The translations under genes were made by a program, and so were the position numbers. A stretch of DNA of 64,000 nt, from NCBI GenBank assembly GCA_943330745.2, contig CALQIX020000005.1:1-64000 (forward strand), read 5' to 3'. Origin of the DNA: Lishizhenia tianjinensis. Lineage in GTDB: Bacteria; Bacteroidota; Bacteroidia; Flavobacteriales_D; Crocinitomicaceae. The notes below the pieces were generated by a model. That model saw only the letters and a list, made by a program, of their open reading frames with translations, ran no database searches and was not told the DNA's origin. This document shows, one piece after another, positions 48,713 through 58,146 of this stretch. Position 1 is the first letter of the stretch, and every line of letters starts with the position of its first letter.

Positions 48713-48765
48713 AGGGTATGAAAGAAAATGAGCCGAAACGAAATCAAAATACACACTGCTACGAA

Positions 48766-48813
48766 TACGTAATTACGTAGGAGTACGAGAGAGTCTAAGT
48801 AGGTTTACGTAAA
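48766..48813. promoter_or_regulatory. Cluster of ACGTA palindromes between subtilisin and ECF sigma genes
   Basis: TACGTAATTACGTA (48766-48779) is a 14-bp perfect palindrome and TTTACGTAAA (48804-48813) a 10-bp one, with further TACGA motifs between and before them. They lie in the 259-bp divergent intergenic gap, the longest in the window, so they may be operator sites. Confidence 0.5.
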
Positions 48814-48928
48814 ATGGGCTTAAAAAGGGTTTTTACCTTCAAATAATATCTGATTAACTACTTGAAAGAATCAATACACCTCCTCAACCCAAGAATTTTC
48901 GTTATCTTTAATAGAGTATCAAAGGAAA

Positions 48929-49477
48929 ATGCAAGAACCGAGTGCCGAATTATTGAATAAAGCGTTTGCTTTCGACAGAAAAGCACAGTTGGAACTATAC
49001 AAATTATGTTATCCCATATTAATTAGTGTTGCTCGTAGGTATCGCAAAAATGATGAAGATCATTTGACTTTGGTTAATAATGCATTCATCAAAATAATAA
49101 ACTATTTGGATCGATACCAAGAAGCTAAGTTTTTTAGTTGGATAAAACGGATCATCACAAATGAAATCATCGATGAGTATCGCAGAAATAAAAAGTATCA
49201 AACCCTTTTTCAACAAGATGCTTGGGTTGAGTCTACTGTTGGGGTTACATCTGTAATCGAATATGAAATAAACGATGAGTTTTTACATCACATACTTTTA
49301 GAACTACCTGAAGGAACTCGCGCTGTGTTTAATTTATTTGCAATAGATGGATATTCTCACAAAGAAATAGGGGAAATGTTAGGTATTTCGGAGCAAACTT
49401 CTAAATGGCATACCAAAATAGCACGTAAGAAATTAAAGGAACTCTTAAAACTAGAAATGAGTCATGAGACAAGATGA
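48929..49477 (+). CDS. ECF-type RNA polymerase sigma factor
   Basis: The 182-aa protein has region 2 (about 22-88, with FFSWIKRIITNEIIDEYRRNKK) and region 4 (about 118-172, with LPEGTRAVFNLFAIDGYSHKEIGEMLGIS). Extracytoplasmic-function sigma factors redirect RNA polymerase to a small regulon when freed from a membrane anti-sigma factor. The next gene overlaps its 3' end by 14 bp and has an inner-membrane anchor, so it is the likely partner. A near -7 box (TATCTTTA, 48903-48910) precedes it. Confidence 0.9.
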   Translation: MQEPSAELLNKAFAFDRKAQLELYKLCYPILISVARRYRKNDEDHLTLVNNAFIKIINYLDRYQEAKFFSWIKRIITNEIIDEYRRNKKYQTLFQQDAWVESTVGVTSVIEYEINDEFLHHILLELPEGTRAVFNLFAIDGYSHKEIGEMLGISEQTSKWHTKIARKKLKELLKLEMSHETR

Positions 49478-50717
49478 ACAATTAGATAATCTATTCCGAA
49501 AAAGTATTCAACCTGATTTTTCGGAGGAAATCCCGGAAAATTATATTTTGGATATCAATCAACGCCTAGATCTTATACAGGGCGATAGAAAGAAAAAAAG
49601 GGTGTTATTCTTTTGGTGGATCACAGGAGGTTTTTCTTTAATTGCTTGTCTTTTATTTTCATTCACATGGTTCAATGGGGATGATAAGGAACGAAAAACA
49701 GGTTCAATTTCTTCAAAAAAAGGAGTGATTAAAAACCGATTAATAAATGATGCGTCTTATAAATTGAAGCAAACTAAACCCAAAGAAATGCAGGATTTAA
49801 TTTCTAATGTATTCATTCAAAACCCAAAACTCAAAGAACCTTTCCAATCAAAGCATTTCGAAATTGAAACCCCTCAATTTGAAGAAAATAAACAAATTAA
49901 TCCAGTTGATTTAACAGGAAAATTGAGCTTTGATGAGAAGGAACAATTGAAAGATACCGCTACATATGTTATTGAAAGTTCAAGTCATTTAGTGATTCAA
50001 GATAAAGATACATTCATCAACATGGATATTCGTAAATGTTCAGCAATGGACGTTAACAAAGTTGAACTATTAAATCCTGAACGGAAAAATAAAAATCAAT
50101 TAGTATCTCATTACGTCGGGTTTTACTGCGGAATCAGTTCGGTTGAAAGCATTTTCAAAAATCTTAATTCACCTGTTGTTTCTGCTTTTTATACTCAGAA
50201 AAACTACCTAGACAAGCGCAAAGCAGAAGAAATGGGAATTACTTCTTGGGATGTTTCATTAAAGTATTTGTTTAATTATAAAGGATTTACACTATCTAGT
50301 GGATTAGATTATTTCGTGTGGGGAGAAAAAACAGATTATAGTAATGTCAATTATAGCGCTCAATTCCTCAATAAATATCAATATTTAAGTATACCAATAA
50401 ATTTGGGTTATTCTCTTCGTATTGGAAAATATGGTGTAAATCCATTTGCAGGTGTTTCTGTTGGACGAATATTAAGAGCCACGAACGGGTACTATTTAAA
50501 TAGTCAATCCATGTCGAGTGCATTTCAAGCATCGATTTCGCCCTATACCAGCACACTAAACGGTGGAATTGAATTCTCCTATTATTCTCAATCTGGAATA
50601 AAGGTATCTCTCATGCCAATAGCTAGATTTTCAGTAGGAAAAGTTGTTAATACGGAAATGGTTTCAACAAATTATTTTTCAATCGGAATGAACTTAGGGA
50701 TCGGATATTGTTGGTAG
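49464..50717 (+). CDS. Putative trans-envelope anti-sigma protein: cytoplasmic tail, TM helix, C-terminal barrel
   Basis: The 417-aa protein starts with 46 polar residues (MRQDEQLDNLFRKSIQPDF), has a single helix at about 47-70 preceded by RKKKR, a hydrophilic linker (71-215), and a C-terminal region (about 216-417) of alternating beta-strands like outer-membrane beta-barrel domains (VGFYCGISSVES, FTLSSGLDYFVWG, LSIPINLGYSLRIG), ending GIGYCW. Overlap with the sigma gene by 14 bp suggests it is the anti-sigma factor. If the barrel truly sits in the outer membrane, one chain would link surface and cytoplasm. No classical zinc anti-sigma motif is present, so the anti-sigma role is inferred from context. 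Confidence 0.7.
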   Translation: MRQDEQLDNLFRKSIQPDFSEEIPENYILDINQRLDLIQGDRKKKRVLFFWWITGGFSLIACLLFSFTWFNGDDKERKTGSISSKKGVIKNRLINDASYKLKQTKPKEMQDLISNVFIQNPKLKEPFQSKHFEIETPQFEENKQINPVDLTGKLSFDEKEQLKDTATYVIESSSHLVIQDKDTFINMDIRKCSAMDVNKVELLNPERKNKNQLVSHYVGFYCGISSVESIFKNLNSPVVSAFYTQKNYLDKRKAEEMGITSWDVSLKYLFNYKGFTLSSGLDYFVWGEKTDYSNVNYSAQFLNKYQYLSIPINLGYSLRIGKYGVNPFAGVSVGRILRATNGYYLNSQSMSSAFQASISPYTSTLNGGIEFSYYSQSGIKVSLMPIARFSVGKVVNTEMVSTNYFSIGMNLGIGYCW

Positions 50718-50743
50718 CTGAATAATCAATCAAAATTTATCTG

Positions 50744-50751
50744 TAATTTTG
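50744..50751 (+). promoter_or_regulatory. -7 box before the bacilliredoxin gene
   Basis: TAATTTTG (TAnnTTTG) ends 16 bp before the ATG at 50768. It separates this gene from the sigma/barrel operon. Confidence 0.5.
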
Positions 50752-50767
50752 TTTAAAATTCAAAATT

Positions 50768-51181
50768 ATGTATCCAGCAGAATTAGTGCAACCAATGAAA
50801 CAAGACTTGACTCAGGTTGGGTTTGAAGAATTAACTACATCAGCATCTGTTGATCAAGCCATACAAAATAATCAAGGTACTCTATTAGTTGTTGTCAATT
50901 CCGTTTGTGGATGTGCAGCAGGGAATATGAGACCTGGTGTAAAATTATCGCTGAATAATGAAAAAGTTCCACAACATCTAGCCACTGTATTTGCAGGTGT
51001 GGATGCAGAAGCGACCAACCAAGCGAGAAAGTACTTTTTACCTTATCCTCCCTCTTCTCCTTCAATTGCTTTATTCAAGGATGGAAAATTGGTTCATTTT
51101 GTGGAAAGACACCATATAGAAGGTGCAAGCCCGGTGATGATTGCTGAAAATTTAAGTGAGGCTTTTAACGAATACTGTTAA
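50768..51181 (+). CDS. BrxA/BrxB-family bacilliredoxin
   Basis: The 137-aa protein begins MYPAELVQPMKQDL and has the CGC motif at 47-49 in NSVCGCAAGNMRPG, the signature of YphP/YqiW bacilliredoxins. Family members remove bacillithiol from proteins and show weak isomerase activity in the cytoplasm. In Bacteroidota it implies bacillithiol or another thiol cofactor. It stands alone with its own promoter and converges on the carboxylase gene without a visible terminator. Confidence 0.92.
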   Translation: MYPAELVQPMKQDLTQVGFEELTTSASVDQAIQNNQGTLLVVVNSVCGCAAGNMRPGVKLSLNNEKVPQHLATVFAGVDAEATNQARKYFLPYPPSSPSIALFKDGKLVHFVERHHIEGASPVMIAENLSEAFNEYC

Positions 51182-51218
51182 TTAGCTTCGGCCCCTTTTC
51201 ATTTTATTTGTTGCTTTT

Positions 51219-52763
51219 TTATAACGGAATGTTCCCATGTTTTTTGCTTGGGAGCTGTTGCGATTTGTTTTCAAGCATCTTAAATCCATGAATTAGCTTT
51301 TGTCTAGTTTCTGATGGAAGAATTACTTCATCTACAAATCCTCTTTCGGCTGCACGGTATGGATTTGAAAATAATTCAGCATATTCCGCTTCTTTTTCTT
51401 TCCATTTTGCTTCTTGGTCCACTGCCTCTGAAATCTCTCTTTTGAAGATAATTTCTGCTGCACCTTTAGCTCCCATAACCGCAATTTCCGCTGTAGGCCA
51501 AGCAAAATTTAAGTCTGCACCAATATTTTTAGAATTCATAACGTCAAATGCTCCACCATAAGCTTTTCGTGTAATTACGGTAATTCTAGGAACCGTAGCT
51601 TCTGAAAATGCATAGAGTAATTTGGCACCATGCGTGATAATTCCTCTCCATTCTTGATCTGTGCCAGGTAAAAAACCAGGAACATCTTCAACAACCAATA
51701 AAGGGATATTAAACGAATCACAAAAACGAACAAAGCGTGCGCCCTTGCGCGATGAATCAATATCCAAAACACCTGCCATGCTTGCTGGTTGATTGGCGAC
51801 GATACCAATTGTTCTTCCATCTAAACGAGCAAAGCCAACCACAATGTTTTTAGCGAAATCAGCATGAACCTCCCGGAAAGTATCATCATCAATAACACAA
51901 TCAATTACTTTTCGGATATCATAAGGAAGGTTAGAATTTGAAGGTAAAATGGAATTGATATAGTCTAATTTTTTATCTGAAAACTGGAAATCGGTTATTT
52001 TGGGTGGCTTCTCAGCATAATTCTGCGGCATAAAAGTGATTAACTCACGGACTTGTTTTAGACAAGCGACATCATTAGGAGCAGTAAAATGGTTTACTCC
52101 TGATTTTTCTGCATGTGTCCTTGCTCCACCCAAATCTTCAGAAGAAACTTCTTCATGTGTTACCGTTTTCACCACATTTGGTCCTGTTACAAACATATAG
52201 GAAGTATCTTCCACCATAAAAATAAAATCCGTTAAAGCAGGAGAATAGACGGCACCTCCAGCACATGGACCCATTACCACCGAAATTTGAGGAATAACAC
52301 CCGATGCTCTTGTGTTTCGATAGAAAATATCCGCATAACCTGCCAAGGAAACTACCCCTTCTTGAATTCGTGCACCACCGGAATCGTTAAGTCCAATTAC
52401 AGGAGCTCCATTGGTCATTGCCATATCCATAACTTTACAGATTTTTAATGCATGACTTTCAGATAATGAACCTCCAAGCACGGTAAAATCTTGTGAAAAC
52501 ACATAAACCGTGCGACCGTGAATTGTTCCATAGCCCGTTATTACTCCATCACCTGGGTATTGTTGTTTATCCAAGCCAAAATCTTTTGATCGATGAGAAA
52601 CCAAAGCGCCAATTTCTTGAAAGGAATTTTCATCCAGTAAGACCTCAATCCGTTCACGTGCGGTTAGTTTTCCTTGTTGATGTTGTTTATCTATGCGTAC
52701 TTGCCCTCCACCTAATTTTGCTTGGGCTCTTTTATTCAGTAATTCGTCGTTTTTATTCATCAT
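51219..52763 (-). CDS. Acyl-CoA carboxylase carboxyltransferase beta subunit (propionyl/methylmalonyl type)
   Basis: The 514-aa protein has [19 protein letters not shown], the oxyanion-forming GGARIQEGV and a second crotonase half ([27 protein letters not shown]). This is the carboxyltransferase of propionyl- or acetyl-CoA carboxylases or methylmalonyl-CoA decarboxylases. Biotin carboxylase and biotin carrier genes are not nearby, so the exact complex is open. Two adjacent ATG codons (52763, 52760) could start it. Confidence 0.9.
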   Translation of the reverse strand: MMNKNDELLNKRAQAKLGGGQVRIDKQHQQGKLTARERIEVLLDENSFQEIGALVSHRSKDFGLDKQQYPGDGVITGYGTIHGRTVYVFSQDFTVLGGSLSESHALKICKVMDMAMTNGAPVIGLNDSGGARIQEGVVSLAGYADIFYRNTRASGVIPQISVVMGPCAGGAVYSPALTDFIFMVEDTSYMFVTGPNVVKTVTHEEVSSEDLGGARTHAEKSGVNHFTAPNDVACLKQVRELITFMPQNYAEKPPKITDFQFSDKKLDYINSILPSNSNLPYDIRKVIDCVIDDDTFREVHADFAKNIVVGFARLDGRTIGIVANQPASMAGVLDIDSSRKGARFVRFCDSFNIPLLVVEDVPGFLPGTDQEWRGIITHGAKLLYAFSEATVPRITVITRKAYGGAFDVMNSKNIGADLNFAWPTAEIAVMGAKGAAEIIFKREISEAVDQEAKWKEKEAEYAELFSNPYRAAERGFVDEVILPSETRQKLIHGFKMLENKSQQLPSKKHGNIPL

Positions 52764-52777
52764 TTCTGTTGTTAAGA

Positions 52778-52785
52778 CAAATTTA
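52778..52785 (-). promoter_or_regulatory. -7 box before the acyl-CoA carboxylase gene
   Basis: The minus strand reads TAAATTTG (TAnnTTTG), 14 bp from the first ATG. Confidence 0.5.
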
Positions 52786-52843
52786 ATGAAATTGAGTTCT
52801 GTTTTCTACTTTTTTCAATTAATCAATTAATTTCGCATTCAAT

Positions 52844-53329
52844 ATGAATTACTCTCTAAAATATCGGATATTAACAACGGAAGAATTAAAAGAATTGGAA
52901 AAAGAATTTATTCAATTCTTAGTGGTTCATGGTATTTTAGGAGATGAATGGAAAAAACTGAATGAAGAAAATCCCAATGAAGCAATTGAACTAGTGGAGA
53001 TTTTTAGTGATACTGTTCTAGAAAAAGTATATTCCGAAATCTGTTATTTAGAATTTAAAACAAAAGATTTGTTAATACTTTTAGCTTATTCTCACAATCA
53101 AGTGGAACAAATTCGAATTCAAGCAAAGGGTTCAAAAGAAATTGATTTAATGAACTGGCAAGGATTTACGGCAGCAATGAATTCACTTGAAAAATTGGAT
53201 GCGTTTTACGGAAAAAAGGAGTTGTTGTCTTTAAGGAATGAATCCATTCATGCATATGTTACACAAGGTTTTATTCCAGTGAATAAACTTTTTTGGGACC
53301 AAATGAAAAGTTTCATAGCTCCTAATTAA
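52844..53329 (+). CDS. DUF6495-like cytoplasmic protein
   Basis: The 161-aa helical protein begins with KYRILTTEELKELEKEFIQFLVVHGI and contains GDEWKKLNEENPNEAIELVEIFSDTVLEKV, a pattern I associate with the Bacteroidota family DUF6495. Function is unknown. No signal peptide or membrane helix. Its last 8 bp overlap the convergent porZ gene. Confidence 0.75.
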   Translation: MNYSLKYRILTTEELKELEKEFIQFLVVHGILGDEWKKLNEENPNEAIELVEIFSDTVLEKVYSEICYLEFKTKDLLILLAYSHNQVEQIRIQAKGSKEIDLMNWQGFTAAMNSLEKLDAFYGKKELLSLRNESIHAYVTQGFIPVNKLFWDQMKSFIAPN

Positions 53330-55649
53330 CAACTAGCACCTTACCTACTTTTTTCCCTTTTCCTTCGTTCATTCCTGTCCAAATGAGATATACACCCGTT
53401 GCCACCCGCTCGCCGTTTAGGTTTTTGCAATCCCATGTTGCTGTTCCACCGTTAGAAACAGTTTTGTAAACTAAATTTCCTGCGACATCTGTAATTTTTA
53501 CGTCAGAGTTGTAACGAATCCCTTGAATAGTAACGGGTCCAAAATGTGTTGGTCTCACTGGATTGGGGAATACCGTAGTGGAGCTATATTCAGGATCTTC
53601 ATAGGTTGCATTCGTTCGGTAGGAAACTAACCCTTTGTCTGTAATAATGAAAAGTTCGCCAGTTGTTTGATCTAATTTGATATCGTAAATCACATCCGAA
53701 ATCATTGGTGAATTTCCTGCAGTATGTTGCTCAATGATTTCTGATCCATCTGATGAAAGCAAGAGTATTCCTGCATTGGCTGTGGCTACCCATTTTCGAT
53801 TACCTCCATCCACTTCAATATCAGTAATGTGAGTAGAACCGAGAACATATTCCACATTTCCTTCGTATTTTACCTTCACTCGTTGTGCGTCATAATCTCC
53901 TGCAGCAGCAGTAAACGAATTGGATCCACTATACAAAATAGCAAATCCTGCATCGGTTCCAATCCAAATTTCACCATCAAAATCGGCAGCAATAGCAGTA
54001 ATATTGTCTGATGGTAAATCACCCGAATTTACACCTGTTTTGATTTGAATTCGCTTATCATCAGCGGTATTTGTGAGTGTATTGTTGTAATTGTATCCAA
54101 ATAATCCGGCGTCAGCGGTGGCGCACCACAAATTTCCATCATAGTCAACAATCATTTTTTTTGTGTACTTATTTTTGGCTGCTGCACCTAAATCAAAATT
54201 GGACCAATTACCGGAAGCATCTTTTACATTAAGAGGAAATTGAGAATACCCATTTAAACACCATAGATTTCCTCTTTCATCATAGGTTACATCGGAAACG
54301 AGCGACCATCCATTTCCGATGCCGGTTTTTTCGATTGTTGAATTGGTATCTGTAAAAATTTGTCCTTGACCATCCGAAAAAACGGTAACTGGTATTTCAG
54401 AATACGTACTGACAGCATATTCTTTCGCGTTTTTGGGATTGATGGAAACATCTAAAAAATCCCATACATTTGATTCTGTCCAACAGGCTTGTTCATACAC
54501 ATCTGTAAAACTCCATGACTCCCCCTCAAAAAAATGAATTCCATTTCTGGTAAAAGCAGGCAATTTGTTGAGTAAATACCCAGAAGAGATTGCTAATTTT
54601 CCATTCAGAGCATCCATCGAATAATAGGAATTGTTAGCTGCTCCAGAAATAGGAAAACGATCGTATGAAAAATAATCTACCGGAAACCACACCAATCCAA
54701 GGCTCTTGTCCGCTATCCAAATACCTTTTGTATTATAAGCCGAACGACTTACCAAAAACTCTTGGTTGAAAGTTCCGGTGCCATATAATAATGTTTGAAG
54801 GTAGTTTTGATCATATGTAGCAAAACCACCCTGCGCGTTTATTGCTAGTTGATTATTATTAATTGCGTTAATTGAATTTATTTTTGCTGCCCACGGAAAA
54901 TTTGAAATAGCGAGATTGTTTGGTTGTCCAATTTTTACAACCATATCACCATTTGGACCATCTACTTTTATTAACACGATTAAATCGGAATTCATTATTT
55001 CAATTTCCGTAAAAGTTGACCCTGAAACTTGCTGCAAGCGAGTGTCTATGGACCATTGTGATTGATCTGTTAATGCTGGATTATTGATTAACCCGGATAA
55101 TAATTTAGAGGGTGTCAGGGCAAAAATTGTATCTGCTGAAAAACACAAATCCGATATCTTTTCCAATGAATTGGTTGGATAATACGTATCCTTCACCTCA
55201 TTTTTTAAGGGATCAAGTTTTAAAATAGCGAAATCACAAGCAGCATATACAAATGATCCATTTTTTTCAAAGCGGTTGATTCGTTTTGAATTGGGTACTT
55301 GGGCTAATTTTAATGCGGGAATGTTGTAAATGATATCGTTTTTTAATTTATCAATGTTCCCGTTAGCATAACCAATGTATAGCGATTGGTCGGATTGGTC
55401 ATAATACAAACAAGTGATTTCAATATCGGACAGCAGGTTTAACGCATTGTAAAGTGTGTGGCTCTTATCGGAAAGGTCTAGAATTGATAAGCCATTTTCG
55501 TATGCTGTATAAATGAAATCATTGGTTGCAACGACATCAATAGCCTTTTTGGTAGAAGAATGAAATCGCCATTGTCCCGTTCCAATTTGACTGAAGATTG
55601 AAAATGAACCAAACAAGAAGTAAATGATAAAAATGAACCTCATAACCAT
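53322..55649 (-). CDS. porZ: PorZ-like type IX secretion system surface protein
   Basis: The protein is about 775 residues, the length of Porphyromonas PorZ. After a signal peptide (SFSIFS-Q) comes GQWRFHSSTKKAIDVVATNDFIYTA, the start of the PorZ N-terminal beta-propeller, then further two-component-regulator propeller blades (FDGEIWIGTDAGFAIL) and a C-terminal sorting-like domain (FPNPVRPTHFGPV to GKVLVVN). PorZ is part of the T9SS attachment complex and in Porphyromonas delivers anionic LPS to the sortase PorU. ATG at 55649 is preferred over a TTG at 55688. It follows the DUF2079 gene by 39 bp. Confidence 0.8.
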   Translation of the reverse strand: MVMRFIFIIYFLFGSFSIFSQIGTGQWRFHSSTKKAIDVVATNDFIYTAYENGLSILDLSDKSHTLYNALNLLSDIEITCLYYDQSDQSLYIGYANGNIDKLKNDIIYNIPALKLAQVPNSKRINRFEKNGSFVYAACDFAILKLDPLKNEVKDTYYPTNSLEKISDLCFSADTIFALTPSKLLSGLINNPALTDQSQWSIDTRLQQVSGSTFTEIEIMNSDLIVLIKVDGPNGDMVVKIGQPNNLAISNFPWAAKINSINAINNNQLAINAQGGFATYDQNYLQTLLYGTGTFNQEFLVSRSAYNTKGIWIADKSLGLVWFPVDYFSYDRFPISGAANNSYYSMDALNGKLAISSGYLLNKLPAFTRNGIHFFEGESWSFTDVYEQACWTESNVWDFLDVSINPKNAKEYAVSTYSEIPVTVFSDGQGQIFTDTNSTIEKTGIGNGWSLVSDVTYDERGNLWCLNGYSQFPLNVKDASGNWSNFDLGAAAKNKYTKKMIVDYDGNLWCATADAGLFGYNYNNTLTNTADDKRIQIKTGVNSGDLPSDNITAIAADFDGEIWIGTDAGFAILYSGSNSFTAAAGDYDAQRVKVKYEGNVEYVLGSTHITDIEVDGGNRKWVATANAGILLLSSDGSEIIEQHTAGNSPMISDVIYDIKLDQTTGELFIITDKGLVSYRTNATYEDPEYSSTTVFPNPVRPTHFGPVTIQGIRYNSDVKITDVAGNLVYKTVSNGGTATWDCKNLNGERVATGVYLIWTGMNEGKGKKVGKVLVVN

Positions 55650-55688
55650 GAAAAACGGTAAATGTCTACGTTTGTTGTTAATGTGCAA

Positions 55689-57155
55689 TTAATTTAATTT
55701 TTTTAATATCAATATCGCATCATTTTTATCAACAATTCCCCATTCACCGCTAGCTAAAAAATCATCAATTGCTTTTTTATAGCTTTCATTGTTAAGTGGG
55801 TATTTGTTTGATTCGGCTGGAATTAAGGCAATATAGTTTGCATCGCCAAGGAATGGGTAATGATATATTTTTTCTCTAAACGCTAAATGAGGGCAAAGAG
55901 GAGACTGGGCGCTTACTCTGGCTTCAGCTGGTATTTTTGATAAAATTCGGTGTGCTTCGGCAACATCAAAATCTCGAACCCAATGTGATTTTTTATAAAA
56001 CTGACTGTTTTCACGGTTGTAATATTCGGAAGTGCGATGATCTAAGAAACTCATGCACGAAATCAATGAAATTGCTAAACTAATAGTAGCTATAGGTATT
56101 TGCCATTTTTTGATTTTGTAAATCACCGTATATAAAGCAATTACAAGTATGGGTGCAAATTCAATGGAATAATGTGCGCTAATACCCCATCTCATGGGTA
56201 TGTCATTGAAAACTTTTTGAGCTACAATGGGAATTATCATGATTAAATATTCAGGCGCAATAAATAAAGCTAAACCACCGGCAAGCAGGATAGCAAAATA
56301 TGTTTCAGCCTTAATCCCATCGAATCCAGGGTCTCCGGAGTGATTAACAAATAGTAATTCGAGGGCTTTTAGTGGATGTTTGATGATATTTAATAATACT
56401 TCACCAAAATTGCTACCGAGTGAATTGAAAGAATTATGCAAATAATCTCTTCCTGGGGTAGCCAAAGAGGGAATAATTACCTTAATAACTAAAATAAAAT
56501 AGGTGATCGCTAAAAAGGCAAACAAGAAACTCATTAGTAATTTTTTTCTGTTTTTTTCAAACGCAGACTTCCAGACTAAACCGAGACCAATGAAGGCCGC
56601 CCATAGTGCCATATTTTCTTTGGCAATAACGATCAAAGCAAAAAACAGGAGACTCCACTTCCATTTTTGTTGTTCAAAATAATACAAAAACCAAGGTGCA
56701 AACATAGTAGCAACAACGTTGTCGTGGTAATCAAAACTCAAAGCAGAAAAAACACCCCAAATGGTAAAGAAATGTAAAAGTGCAATGCGCGAAAGAGTTT
56801 CATTTTCTGTAAGTCTACGGACGTATTTATAGATTCCTAATCCACCGAAAAGAATGGCTAAAATCTGAAAAATAAGCATTGTCCATGTACCGAAAATCCA
56901 ATAAAATGGAGAAACAAGAATTGGGTATAGCGAGAAATGATCAGACAAAACATTGGTAAAAGAAGGCTGCATAATCATGCAATTATTCCATCTGAAATGG
57001 GCATAATCGAAAATGGCATTATTGTTAATTCCTAAGTCCCATCCGTATGTTCTGAAGTTATAGTGATTGACGAATGAGATGCACGAATATAATATTCCGA
57101 AAATCAAAAAAATATAAAGTAATGAACGGTTTTTACCTAGTGATAATTTGGACAT
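55689..57155 (-). CDS. DUF2079 membrane protein (GT-C-like)
   Basis: About 488 residues with about ten hydrophobic helices and the family landmarks YGWDLGINNNAIFDYAH, DHFSLYPILVSPFYWIF and SFDYHDNVVATMFAPW. DUF2079 proteins resemble lipid-linked-sugar glycosyltransferases of the GT-C fold. ATG at 57155 is used; a TTG at 57164 overlaps the upstream stop. It is directly behind a polyprenyl-phosphate-type glycosyltransferase, which suggests a two-step sugar transfer. Confidence 0.85.
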   Translation of the reverse strand: MSKLSLGKNRSLLYIFLIFGILYSCISFVNHYNFRTYGWDLGINNNAIFDYAHFRWNNCMIMQPSFTNVLSDHFSLYPILVSPFYWIFGTWTMLIFQILAILFGGLGIYKYVRRLTENETLSRIALLHFFTIWGVFSALSFDYHDNVVATMFAPWFLYYFEQQKWKWSLLFFALIVIAKENMALWAAFIGLGLVWKSAFEKNRKKLLMSFLFAFLAITYFILVIKVIIPSLATPGRDYLHNSFNSLGSNFGEVLLNIIKHPLKALELLFVNHSGDPGFDGIKAETYFAILLAGGLALFIAPEYLIMIIPIVAQKVFNDIPMRWGISAHYSIEFAPILVIALYTVIYKIKKWQIPIATISLAISLISCMSFLDHRTSEYYNRENSQFYKKSHWVRDFDVAEAHRILSKIPAEARVSAQSPLCPHLAFREKIYHYPFLGDANYIALIPAESNKYPLNNESYKKAIDDFLASGEWGIVDKNDAILILKKLN

Positions 57156-57160
57156 AATTC

Positions 57161-58102
57161 TCAATCTTTTGGGAGAATATTTGTATCAGAAACAATATAT
57201 AAAGGCCTATTTTGAACATTTTTATTAATGCGGCTTATATATTCCCCGATAATTCCAATTGAAATTAATTGCACACCTCCTATAAACATTGAACTAATAA
57301 TAAGAGATGTCCAACCTGTTATTGTTTTTTGAAGTATAAAGTGTGAGAATATGGCGTAAAGAATAACAAGGAATGAAATAAATGAAATAAAAATCCCTGT
57401 TTTAGTCACAAATTGTAATGGAAAATCAGAAAATCCCGTAATTCCATCCAAAGCAAATTTCAACATTTTAGAAAAGGGGTAACCTGTTTCACCAAATTTC
57501 CGTTCTCGTCGTTCAAAAAATACATTTGTTTGTCTATAACCTAACCAAGCAATTTGTCCACGAAGGAACTTATTTTGCTCCGGCATTTTTTTTAAATCGT
57601 TCACTATTTTTCTGTCAATTAATCGAAAATCTCCGGTATCGACAGGAATATCAACACTTGTAATTTTCTTTAAAATTCGATAGAAATATTTGGCTGTAAT
57701 TTTCTTAAAAAAACCTTCTCCATTTCTCTTTAATCTTTGACCATAAACCACTTCAAATCCTTCTTTATGTTTTGCATACATCTCAGGTATAACTTCAGGG
57801 GGATCTTGCAAATCACCATCAATAATTACAACAGCAGAACCTTTTGAATAATCAAGTCCGGCGGATACAGCAATTTGATGTCCAAAGTTCCGACTGAAAT
57901 TGATATAATTAACACGTGAGTCTTCTTTTGAAAGGCGAATCAATTCAAAATGAGAATTATCTTTGCTACCATCATTAATAAATATAAATTCAAAGTTTAC
58001 GGTGATTGAAGAAATTGATGTAATTAATCGATCATACATCAATTGAATACTTTTTTCTTCGTTGTAACAAGGAATAATAACTGAGATATCAGGATAGTTC
58101 AT
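57161..58102 (-). CDS. Polyprenyl-phosphate glycosyltransferase (GtrB/DPM1-like GT2)
   Basis: The 313-aa enzyme has SVIIPCYNEEKSI, DGDLQDPPEVIPEM (a DxD-type motif), TGDFRLIDRKIV and GETGYPFSKMLKFALDGI, followed by two C-terminal helices. This matches GtrB/ArnC-type enzymes that put a sugar on undecaprenyl phosphate. With the DUF2079 protein it forms a likely donor-and-transfer pair at the inner membrane. The donor sugar is unknown. Confidence 0.9.
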   Translation of the reverse strand: MNYPDISVIIPCYNEEKSIQLMYDRLITSISSITVNFEFIFINDGSKDNSHFELIRLSKEDSRVNYINFSRNFGHQIAVSAGLDYSKGSAVVIIDGDLQDPPEVIPEMYAKHKEGFEVVYGQRLKRNGEGFFKKITAKYFYRILKKITSVDIPVDTGDFRLIDRKIVNDLKKMPEQNKFLRGQIAWLGYRQTNVFFERRERKFGETGYPFSKMLKFALDGITGFSDFPLQFVTKTGIFISFISFLVILYAIFSHFILQKTITGWTSLIISSMFIGGVQLISIGIIGEYISRINKNVQNRPLYIVSDTNILPKD

Positions 58103-58146
58103 TCGGTTTTATTGTGAAGCGAAATTACAGTTTTTTATTACAATGT

